Assembly: GCF_934330165.1 (NCBI RefSeq)
Contig: NZ_CAKRGI010000010.1
Location: forward strand, 1 to 62,888
Direction of reading: 5' to 3'
DNA from: an uncultured Mediterraneibacter sp.
GTDB lineage: Bacteria > Bacillota > Clostridia > Lachnospirales > Lachnospiraceae
Length of the DNA stretch: 62,888 bases
The notes under the pieces were generated by a model. The model saw nothing but the letters and a program-made list of their open reading frames with translations, made no database searches and was not told the DNA's origin. Position 1 is the first letter of the stretch; each line of letters starts with the position of its first letter. The translations under genes were made by a program, and so were the position numbers. This document shows positions 43,952-53,700 of this stretch, in pieces.

Positions 43952-44287
43952 TTATTTTGTAAGCAATTCTGCTTTTTGCAGGATCTTCTCGACTTTTCTT
44001 AAAGAATCCAGATCAATTTCCCTGAGAGAATAAGCAAGATCAATCAATTCAGAGGATACTTCCGGATCGGGAGATGTACCAAGCAGCCAGTAATCCAGCG
44101 AGAGATGAAAGGTCTGTGCAAGCTGCACACAAATTTCTATAGAAGGAAGTTGTTCTCCCCGTTCAATTTTGGTATAGTAGGAGTAAGAGATTCCTGATTT
44201 CTCGGCGGCGAGTTCCTGAGTATAACCCAGTTGGAGTCTCCGCTCTTTCAGTGTTCTTCCTATGCTTTTACTATTAAGTAAGTCCAT
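43952..44287 (-). CDS. XRE-family helix-turn-helix regulator
   Basis: A 111-residue protein. The HTH_3 domain covers about 10-66: [20 protein letters not shown] then [13 protein letters not shown]. The C-terminal 40 residues are a short helical segment rich in Leu and charged residues, probably for dimerisation. AGGAGGGG 6 bp before the ATG at 44287 fixes the start, although the frame runs further upstream. It is divergent from the CxxC protein gene, and a palindrome at 44315-44332 lies between them. Confidence 0.85.
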   Translation of the reverse strand: MDLLNSKSIGRTLKERRLQLGYTQELAAEKSGISYSYYTKIERGEQLPSIEICVQLAQTFHLSLDYWLLGTSPDPEVSSELIDLAYSLREIDLDSLRKVEKILQKAELLTK

Positions 44288-44314
44288 CTTTTTGCCCCTC
44301 CTACTGATATATCT

Positions 44315-44332
44315 TTTATGATAATTCATAAA
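44315..44332. promoter_or_regulatory. Palindrome in the divergent intergenic region
   Basis: TTTATGA-TAAT-TCATAAA, a perfect 7-4-7 inverted repeat 28 bp upstream of the XRE start. It is a candidate binding site for that regulator. Confidence 0.55.
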
Positions 44333-44424
44333 TAAGGATAGTTCCACGCACTGACTATGAACGAAACCGCCACAAATAAGGAGTGCAACGCACCCGGATA
44401 AAGAGAGGTAGATAATAAAGAAAA

Positions 44425-45186
44425 ATGAAAAAATCCATGAATGATCGTAGTATGAAGAAAAGAACGGTATGGCTGATCCTGGGAGGGATCGCAGTGATAG
44501 TATGTGTTTTGTGGTGGGCATATATACAGTTCTGGTCAAATGCATCAGAGAAAGAAGATATTTCTGCAAAGAGAAAAGCAGACTGGTCATTCCAAAAGCC
44601 TAAAGTACCTGAGACAAAGCTGACAGATCAGGGAGAATGTGCTTTGTGTGGCAGCAGAAAAGGAAGTATGACGGGGATGTTCAGCGGAAAAGATGCGATC
44701 GGCATCATCAGTGTGAATGACTGGTACATTATGGATCTGAAGATCAAAAGTGGAAATGAGAAAGAAAATATACCGGGAGATACAGAAGGACAGGATACGA
44801 CAAGAACAACGGTTGGGAAGAACGGAAGAGTTCTGGAGCGTAGTTCAGAAAGTCTCCGGGATATTTCGGAAATCGTAGTAGATTATGGAGAGGACAAAGT
44901 GCTTTCAATGGAAAAGGCATCACAGATTTTGTGTCAGTCTTGTCTGGAAAAGCTGGCTGAAGCGATGGACGTAAAGTGTGAAGAAGGGAAAAAACCAGAA
45001 CCGGTGGATCTGGTTCTGGTGGATTTTGAGACGATGGAATTGTATTCGGTGCAGGAGCAGTATACGAAAAGGAGCATCAGAGATTATACTCTCTGGATGG
45101 CACATACGGAGGATACGCTGGAGATCAATGCAGTTTATACACCGATCCGCACAGAGGCAGGGGAGAATGCAGCATCTCTGAAATAG
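44425..45186 (+). CDS. Membrane-anchored protein with two CxxC motifs, function unknown
   Basis: A 253-residue protein with one transmembrane helix (about 14-36). The outside part has CALCGSRKG near residue 73 and [11 protein letters not shown] near 173, a split pair of CxxC motifs that could bind zinc or iron or form disulfides. The middle (about 85-165) is polar and probably partly disordered. No family was recognised. It sits between a divergent regulator and the convergent M18 gene and may be controlled by the XRE protein. The ribosome site is weak (AAAGAAA), so an internal ATG at 44452 just before the membrane segment is possible. Confidence 0.5.
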   Translation: MKKSMNDRSMKKRTVWLILGGIAVIVCVLWWAYIQFWSNASEKEDISAKRKADWSFQKPKVPETKLTDQGECALCGSRKGSMTGMFSGKDAIGIISVNDWYIMDLKIKSGNEKENIPGDTEGQDTTRTTVGKNGRVLERSSESLRDISEIVVDYGEDKVLSMEKASQILCQSCLEKLAEAMDVKCEEGKKPEPVDLVLVDFETMELYSVQEQYTKRSIRDYTLWMAHTEDTLEINAVYTPIRTEAGENAASLK

Positions 45187-45188
45187 GA

Positions 45189-46478
45189 TTAAGCAAAAAA
45201 TTCTGTGGCAGCCCGGATCAGATATTCCGTATCTTTTATACCTGCAGTTTCATAAGGGGAGTGCATGGCAAATTGCGGCAGTCCGATATCGACAGTGTTC
45301 AGTGCAACCTGCGTGTTGGAAATATTGCCAAGTGTGGATCCGCCTGCCATATCGGAACGGTTGGTAAAAGTCTGAACCGGGACACCTGCGGTATGGCAGA
45401 TATCTTTGAACATGGCTGCAGAGACAGCATCAGTACAATATTTCTGATTGGCATTGTATTTAATGACAATTCCCTCATTCAGGTAAGGTCGGTTCGTTGG
45501 ATCGGCCTTTTCTGTATAATTAGGATGAACTGCGTGAGCATTGTCAGCAGAGATCATGAGACTGTTGGCAAGGTGAACAAGAAAATCCTCTTCATTATAT
45601 CCAAGGTTTCTGTGAATTCTTGTCAGAGTATCTTTTAAAAAGGTAGAAGCTGCACCCTGCTTTGTTCCACTTCCGACTTCTTCATTATCAAAAACGCAGT
45701 GAAGAGCCAGATAATCTTCCTTTGCTCCGGAAAGAAAGCCTTTCAGAGAAGCAAAGGTACACTGGAGATCGTCGAGCCGGGGAGCGGAAAGAAATTCCCC
45801 GGATGCACCCCAGATGCAAGGTTCCTGTCGGTTATATAAGAAGAGGTCATGACCAAGGATTTCATCTTCAGTTACATTGGCTGCCTCTGCAATGGTCTGA
45901 AAAAAGGTATTTTTTGCTGTAAGATCGCCGTAAAGAGGGAGCATCTCTTTCTGAGCATTGTATTTATGTCCGTTATTTGCATCACGATCCATGTGGATGG
46001 CAAGATTGGGGATCATGAGAAGATCTCTGTCAATATTGACTGGCTTTGACAGAAAGCAAGCAGAAGGCTTTCCGTCTGAGGAAGGATCTTTGACGATCAC
46101 CCGTCCTGCAACAGAAAGTGGACGGTCAAACCAGGGGGCAAAGAGCATTCCGCCGTAGCGTTCTACATTCAGGCGGATATAATGCCCCTCAGATTCCATT
46201 TCAGGATTTTCCTTGATCTTAAAAGACGGGGAGTCACTGTGGCTTGCCATGATCCGCATTCCCAGAAAAGGATGCTCGGGTATGGTAAATGCGATCAGGG
46301 AGGAATCATTCCGGGTCACATAGTAAGAACCACCCTGCTTAAGATTCCAGTGCGTCCCCTCATCCAGTCTGATAAAGCCGGATTCTGTCAGCCGGACAGC
46401 CATGGCATTGACTGCATGAAAAGCGGTAGGACTTTCCTTGATAAATTCGATTAATTCTTCTGGGATTCTATGGTTCAT
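45189..46478 (-). CDS. apeB: M18-family aspartyl aminopeptidase
   Basis: A 429-residue dinuclear zinc aminopeptidase (DNPEP/ApeB). Metal ligands and active-site motifs: ASHSDSPSFKIKEN, the conserved HMDRDANNGHKYN, VFDNEEVGSGTKQGAASTF (general base Glu and ligand Glu), SADNAHAVHPNY and the last ligand in FAMHSPYETAG. These enzymes form cytosolic dodecamers that remove acidic N-terminal residues from peptides. A minus-strand promoter TTGTCC (46529-46524), 16 bp, TATAAA (46507-46502) stands upstream. AAGGAG lies 11 bp from the ATG. It ends 3 bp from the convergent CxxC gene. Confidence 0.95.
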   Translation of the reverse strand: MNHRIPEELIEFIKESPTAFHAVNAMAVRLTESGFIRLDEGTHWNLKQGGSYYVTRNDSSLIAFTIPEHPFLGMRIMASHSDSPSFKIKENPEMESEGHYIRLNVERYGGMLFAPWFDRPLSVAGRVIVKDPSSDGKPSACFLSKPVNIDRDLLMIPNLAIHMDRDANNGHKYNAQKEMLPLYGDLTAKNTFFQTIAEAANVTEDEILGHDLFLYNRQEPCIWGASGEFLSAPRLDDLQCTFASLKGFLSGAKEDYLALHCVFDNEEVGSGTKQGAASTFLKDTLTRIHRNLGYNEEDFLVHLANSLMISADNAHAVHPNYTEKADPTNRPYLNEGIVIKYNANQKYCTDAVSAAMFKDICHTAGVPVQTFTNRSDMAGGSTLGNISNTQVALNTVDIGLPQFAMHSPYETAGIKDTEYLIRAATEFFA

Positions 46479-46600
46479 AGATCAACAACTCCTTTACCGA
46501 TTTTATAAGTACATAAGATATCAGGACAATTCCCTGCTTATGATAATCATCTCATAGTCATCAGTATAGCATGAATGACAGCAGGCGGTACAACGTTTTT

Positions 46601-46629
46601 TTGAACGGAAGAGCATTTTATGTTATAAT
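46601..46629 (+). promoter_or_regulatory. Promoter of the LytTR regulator
   Basis: TTGAAC (46601-46606), 17 bp, TATAAT (46624-46629), 73 bp before the ATG. Confidence 0.65.
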
Positions 46630-46701
46630 CATATCGTGATTTCAAAAGGTCAGAGAACAGAGAAGTGCAGGTATTATTTATATAATGAAAGAGAACAAAG
46701 G

Positions 46702-47439
46702 ATGAATCGGATCATTTTATGTGACGCTTATGAGCGGGACAGAGCAAAATTAAAGAAACTGGTATGTGAGCATGCACCGGTAGATGTGATACCGGAGGTT
46801 GCGGAATATGGATCAGCGGAGGAAGTGCTGGAGGCATATGAGGATGCTGCACAGGCGGATCTGTGTTTTATTGAGATCAATCTGCTGAAGATGAATGGCA
46901 TGGAATTAGGTTACGAATTACGGAGACGGGGGTACAAAGGGGAGATCGTTTTCGCCACCTCTTCGAGAGAATATGCACTGGAAAGTTATGATGTGGATGC
47001 ACTACAGTATGTATTGAAACCATATAATGCAAGAAAAATTGCAAATGTATGGAGAAAATACGAGAAAAAGCATTCAAAAGAAGTGGAAGAAGTGTGCCTG
47101 ATGCTCAAAGCCGGCGGAGTTTACAGGAGAATCCATCTTTCTGAGATTGAGTATATTGAAAGCCGCAATACGGTTCTCTATCTTCATCTGACAACAGGAG
47201 AAGTGATCCGGCAGTATGGGAAACTGGGAGATTTTGAAGAAAATTTAGATGCAGGAAATTTCCTGCGGTGTCATCAGAGTTATCTGGTAAATCTGGATCA
47301 GGTAAGGGCTGTTGAGAACTGCTTTATTATGAAGTCGGGAGATGAGGTGCTGATCCGTCAGAAGGAGCTGCGGAAAATGAAAGAAATCTATATCCACTAT
47401 GCAGTTAATGCCGCAGCAGGGAGGGATCTGAGACTTTAG
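46702..47439 (+). CDS. LytTR response regulator with a degenerate phospho-acceptor
   Basis: A 245-residue AgrA/LytR-type regulator. The receiver (about 1-120) keeps one N-terminal acid (Asp8), the Thr/Ser and the Lys of VLKPY, but the phospho-acceptor position reads FIEINL, with Glu58 in place of Asp. The LytTR DNA-binding domain is about 135-240: YRRIHLSEIEYIESRNTVLY, then FLRCHQSYLVNLDQVRAVEN. No histidine kinase gene is near, so it may act without phosphorylation, with Glu mimicking the active state. The short gap to the giant repeat-protein gene suggests that the surface locus is its target. ATG at 46702 is preferred over the more upstream frame. Confidence 0.82.
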   Translation: MNRIILCDAYERDRAKLKKLVCEHAPVDVIPEVAEYGSAEEVLEAYEDAAQADLCFIEINLLKMNGMELGYELRRRGYKGEIVFATSSREYALESYDVDALQYVLKPYNARKIANVWRKYEKKHSKEVEEVCLMLKAGGVYRRIHLSEIEYIESRNTVLYLHLTTGEVIRQYGKLGDFEENLDAGNFLRCHQSYLVNLDQVRAVENCFIMKSGDEVLIRQKELRKMKEIYIHYAVNAAAGRDLRL

Positions 47440-47478
47440 CTGCCGGGCCTATGACAAAAGATCCTGTGGATTTTTCAA

Positions 47479-47605
47479 ATTTGCAATCCTGCAAATATGC
47501 GTGCCTTGAAAGGACAATTTCATATAGAATTTTGCGTTTTTCACAAACGTATGGAAATGGGTTTTTGATTTTATTAAACTTATCTCAAAGGGCAACCGGA
47601 GATAA
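47479..47605 (+). promoter_or_regulatory. Leader with two hairpins ahead of the giant gene
   Basis: ATTTGCA-ATCC-TGCAAAT (47479-47496) and TTATCTC (47580-47586) with GAGATAA (47599-47605) around a 12-nt loop. Neither is followed by a clean T run. No riboswitch class was recognised, and no clear pair of LytTR direct repeats was found. Confidence 0.35.
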
Positions 47606-47715
47606 AAAAGAGAAAACTCATTTTTCTTTTTATAAGGGTTTTATGTGAAATGCAGGAGCTGAAAGAAGAGGTGCAACGAAAAACTCCTGCAGATCAGCAA
47701 GGAGGGAAAAGACTT

Positions 47716-50700
47716 ATGAAGAAACGACTTATCAGTATGCTGCTTAGTGCGGCACTATTTGTAACAGCCGTTCCGATGACAGCATTTGCTGAGGGTGAGA
47801 GCAGTCAGACTCCTGTGGCTCAAAGTGAAGCAGCGCAGGAGACGGGAATCGATTATCAGACAAATGGTGGTAAATTTGCAGCGGATTATCAGGCACCGGA
47901 CAGCTATCCGGCAGAAAATCTTCCGACCGGAGAGCAGATTACCAAAGCAGGATATGAATTTGGCGGCTGGTATGACAACGAGGAACTGGAAGGCAAGGCA
48001 GTCACCAGTTTAAGTACTGCAGACCATTCAGGGAATGTTGTACTTTATGCAAAATGGATTGAGCGATACTATTATGTGGATATTCCGCAGAATGTATCGG
48101 CAGACGGAGGAAAAGTTTCCATCACGGCAAATGCCGGAGGCTTTTATGAAAATGATCAGGTGAACGTGACGGTCCACTCGGCAAATGAATGGCAGTTGAA
48201 GAACGGCGATCAGGGGCTGGATTATCATCTCCTGCTGGGAGAAGACGGGGCGATCCTGGAAAATGATGCAACGGTTCTTGGAATTTCGGCTGGTGAAAAG
48301 AAAAAGCAGCAGGATCTTTACTGTGAAGTGACAGGCACACCGAAATATACCGGACGCTATACCGATGAGCTGACCTTTGATGTTGCGTTTACCGAGACAG
48401 AATATACGATCAATTATGAAGCCAACGGTGGTACGCTCTACGGAGATGAGAAGGACGAAAACGGGGCGGCTGTTCCGGTCCAGACACAGGTATTTCCGGC
48501 AGGAAAGACGCTGAATGATCTGCCTGTACCGGGGAAGAAATCGTCTACATTTTTGGGCTGGTGCTATGATGAGGCATGTACACAATATGTGAGCAGGAAA
48601 GACAGACTGCTCAGTGATGTGACATTATATGCATCTTATACGGACAGTCAGGCACTGGAAACTGTGACGATGGACACTTATGCAAGAGCAACTGATGTAG
48701 CACCGGATTTTACGATCCAGGTGACAGACAAAGGGCAGACAATGACAACAGCCCAGCTTCTTGCAGCATGTACGATCAAGAATGTGACGGATTCTACAGA
48801 GACGGTCACACTGAATGTGACGGAGGGAGCAGACCATATCTTTACGGTCGGACATCCGACGGGCTGGCAGCCGGGCTGTGCCTATAAGCTGGAACTGAAG
48901 GATGATTCTCTGTATTTTACAGGGTTTGATCCGACGATCCGGGAATATGATTTTACGGTTTATAAAGAAGAAGTTTCCAATGTGGAACTCAATGACGAGA
49001 TCAAATATATCAATACAAAGGATATCAGCGATCTGACCGTCAACGGCAGGGCTGCAAAATCCGTATCGGTTGCAGTGATGACGATTGGAATGGATGGAGA
49101 GGTAAAAGAAGAAGGAAAGGAAACGACCGGAACGTTTACCTATACAAAGCAGAAGCTGAAGGTGGGAGATCAGATCGCAGTTTATTCAGGCGATGTGATC
49201 CCGACCATGGATATGTCAGTGGGAGCGGACAGTGATGTTTCCTTCTTTGAGATCACAGCAGTAAATGGAAATCAGTATACATATCGTGGCTCAGAGGCAG
49301 AGGATGTCCTCTTTGTACCGGATGTTCTGCCATTGTCAGCGGATAAAGATCAGGACGGTCAGCCGGATAACAATAGTGTGACGGTTGCAATCTCAGATCT
49401 TACATTTGGTGATGATGAGATGAGTCAGGCACTGAAGTTGAGCAGTGAGACAACAGTAGACGAGGGAGATTATCTTGCACTTTATACGGATGTGAACAGT
49501 GGAGTGCCGGTGTATGGAAAGATTACCGGTGTCCAGATCTCTGGTCAGAATTACATCATTGCCTATGAGACGGTGAGTCAGGCAGCCATGCAGGAAGCAA
49601 TGGATGTCTACCGTACTGAAAATGTAGATGGTGATGAACTGCTGGAAGAGACAGACAGAGATACACTGGAAGAGAAGATCGAGACGCAGGCAGCAGACAG
49701 CGGATTTACAGATGTGGTTGTAGATCAGATCTCCCAGGCAGCTATGGAGACTGAATCTTTTGAAGAACTTGAAAAGTCCCTGTCGGAAGAGATGGGAGCA
49801 GATATTTCTGTACAGAGTGCAGGTGGCATTGCAGCTTTTGCAGGTGCTTCAGGAAGTGGACAGAAGAGAGTAGAAGCACAACTGGAGAGCGTAAAGGCAA
49901 ATCTTGGAACAAAGCTGAAGCATTTTGACGGAAATATCAGCGGTGTCCACCTGGGACTGGAGATCGGAGTCAAGATCACGATCCATGTCGGAACAAAAGC
50001 AGATATTGAGATCCTGATCACGGCAACCTTTGAGCAGGAAGTGAGAGTGGATGTCAATGTGGACGGAAAAGCAGTCTGGAAGGTATGGGGAATCTTCCCA
50101 TATATTGCAGATTACCGGGTGACAGCTTCACTGGAGCTTTATGAGTATACCGGAATTGGTCTGAACGTACGGTTTAAGACTGCAGAGCAGGGTTCGAATT
50201 TTGAAAATAATAAGCTGCAGAGCGGAGTCAATAAGATCACCGAAGAACTGAAGAGTATGATGGAGAACGGAACGGATTACATTTCTGACAAGTCTCCATT
50301 TGCAGGAAGTCTTGGAAATGATGAAGGCTCGGAAGATGAAATCTCTGTTTCCAAGAGCCTGGCAGAGAGGTATTCGGAGATGCTGGAAGATGAGGCAGAC
50401 TGGGTAGAAATCTACAACTGCAATCTTCTCGATCAGCACATCCGTGTGCTTCTGATCATTGATATTGAAGTGCAGGTAGAATTTGTTGTATCTGCCAATA
50501 TGAACATTTCGCTTGGAATGACGTACTGGTACAAGAATGCGAAGCGTTACGTCTTCTGCCTGAAAGTTATGGATCGCAGTGCAACCAGTGATACCATTGA
50601 TCTGTGTGAAGAAGAGTACGAGTTTACGGTCTATGCGATGGGAACGCTCGGTTTGCGGGCAGGTGTAAGACTGACGGTCAGGGTCGGACTTTTATCAACA

Positions 50701-53700
50701 AAACTTGCAAGCGTCGGTATATCCGCAGAAGTCGGTGGCTATGCACAGGTATGGGGATATTTATATTATGAATTAAAATATACGGCATCTACAGGAAGGC
50801 AGTCCCGGGCAATGGGAGCGGTCTATTTAGAAATCGGTATTTATCTGGAAATTAAATTCCAGGCACAGGCACTGGCAAATGCATTTACCTACAGCCCGAC
50901 TCTCTATGAAAACCAGTGGCCATTATATAAGGTAGGAACACTGGAAAATGTCATGGATTTTGCATATCCGCAAAGCGATGTGAAAGAGATCAGAATGAAG
51001 AGGGATGTTCATTCTGTAAGACTGCCGGATGATTATTTCCGAATGCAGTATATGGACATGAAGCAGGGACTGAATGAAGGAAAATATTTTGAAAAGATCT
51101 ACGAAGATGATCCAAAGTATTTCAGCATCGTTATGACGAATCCGGCATTTAGTTACGATGCGGAAACGAATGTTGTCAGTGTAAATCCGGGAAGTGAACC
51201 ACAGCAGGACGGTGAGATGATCATAACCTGGAAGAATCAGGAAGGAAGCTTTAATACAAAGCCGATCACAAGACGGATCACTCTGCACTGGGATGAACTG
51301 AGGGACGGATATTACATTGTCTTCAACAGCAACGGTGGATCGGTTGTCGATACGATTAATGGAAAATATAATACACCGATCGAAGCTCCGGCAGCTCCGG
51401 TTCGTCTGGGATATAAGTTTGCCGGCTGGTATGCAGATGAAGAACTGACGATTCCATATACGATTCCTTCCAAAATGCCGGATGACGATGCAGTGGTTTA
51501 TGCAAAATGGGATGCGGCTGATGTGGATTATACAGTGACAGAGTATGTGGAAGGTACGAATGGAGTCTATGAGGCACAGACCCCTGTAACTTATAAGGCA
51601 AAGACCGGCAGTCAGGCAAGTCCTGTTCCGGCAGAGAAGGAAGGATTCAGAACACCACCGCAGTTGACAGAGACAGTGAAGGCGGACGGAAGTACTGCAT
51701 TTAGCTACTATTATGCAAGAAAATCCTATACAGAGAAATTTATTTCTGATGGAGAAGTGATCTCTGAGGGAAGTTACAAATACGGAACAATGATGCCGAC
51801 ACCGGCAGTTTACCTGCCTGGATATGAATTTGCAGGATGGGAACCGGAAGTACCAGAGACAGTTCCTGACGGTGATGGAGTGTATACTGCGAAATGGACG
51901 GCATCCGATGGAATCCCGTATGTAGTGAAATATTATGTGCAGGATCCGGATACAGACAACTATGAGTTAAGTGAGATTGAGACGTTGACCGGCACGACAG
52001 GCAGTGAAGTGACTGCACCGGATGCAGGTTACGATACCGTGATCTATCATCTGAACGGGACACTTCCAAAAGGAACGGTCAAAGCAGATGGAAGTCTTGT
52101 GCTGAAAGTCTATTATGACCTGAACAGCTATACACTGACCTACGATGCAAAGGGCGGTACAGTGGATGAGGCAGAGACTACTGCAAGACCGGGCGAAAAG
52201 ATCGCCATTCCGGTACCGGAAAGAGATGGATATATCTTTGAGGGATGGTATACAGATGAAGCGTATGAGAATACTTTTGATGAGACCATGCCGGGTCATG
52301 ATCTGACAGTCTATGCGAAATGGAAAGAAATCGAAGTAAACTATACAGTCAGATATCTTCTGCAGACGGTAGACTGTGATGGATATACAGTGACAGATGA
52401 AGAAGTGCTGTCCGCACCGGTTGGCACGACAGTCACACCGAAAGTAAAAGATTACATCGGATTTACAGCACCTGAGCCACGGAAAGCAGAAGTGTTGGGA
52501 GATGGAAGTCTGGTTGTAGAATATCGTTATGAAAGAAACTGTTATCTGCTGAATCTGGCTATCTTTGAGAAAGAGATCATGCACGGAGAGGCATACTACG
52601 GAGCACCGATCATGGAAATACCGGAGAATCCGGGCTACATTTTCGGTGGCTGGTATACAGCCAATGATTTCCTGACACGTTTCACAGGAACGATGCCTGC
52701 AAGAGATCTGGATCTGTATGCAAAATGGACTCCGACAGAAGTAGAATACAGAGTATGGTACTATCTGCAGGATGTGCCGATGCTGGACAACCCAGATTAT
52801 GTACTGACAGAGGAAGAAACTCTGAAAGCACTTGCAGGAAGTGAAGTAACTCCGCAGCCGAAGGAATTTGAAGGATTTACCACACCGGAACCACAGACAC
52901 AAATGGTCTGGGGAGATGGTGGAATGGTCGTTGCATACCGGTATGACAGAAAGAGTTACGAAGTGACTTATGTACAGAATAACGGACAGGAAGATGCAGT
53001 GATGCAGATGCCATACGGTTCAGAACTATTCTTTGTTCCGACGCAGATCGGTTATGCATTCGCCGGTTGGTATACAGATGCGGCATTGACGCAGCCACTG
53101 GAAGAAAGCACTATGCCGGCTCATGAACTGAAGCTGTATGCAAAATGGGAGATCGGAAAGAAAGCATATCAGGTCAACCATTATCTGGAAAATGAAGATG
53201 TTCCGGGTGGTTATGAGCTGATCGCAGCCGAGAACTTTACGGGAACATTCGGAGAAGATGTGACACCGGAGGTGAAGGCATTTACAGGATTTACGTCACC
53301 GGAAACGCAGACAGTAAACCTGAGCATGACAGAAGAAACAGAAATCGTAAATTACTATTATGCAAGAAATAAGTATTCTGTAAGAATTGACAGAAATGAC
53401 GGAACAGAAGTGACGCAAGAGATGCTTCCATATGATAAGAGGATCGAAGAACGTCCGTACCGTGACGGTTATACATTTGCCGGCTGGTATACAGATGCAG
53501 AACTGACGCAGCCATTTGCAGGAAAAGTTCCGGCTGGAAATATCAGTCTGTATGGAAAATGGGAAGTACAGCAGGTAAGATATATCGTCAATCATTACCA
53601 GCAGAATGTAGAGGGAGAAGATTATACGCTGGCAGAAACGGAAGGCTTCAATGCAGAGACCGATACAACCGTGACACCAGAAGTGAAGCAATATGATGGC

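Noticed and set aside
47580..47605. Cyclic-di-GMP-I riboswitch before the giant gene
   Set aside because: The loop contains AAAGGGCAACC, reminiscent of the class I core, but the GACGCAAAGCC half and the receptor stem are missing.
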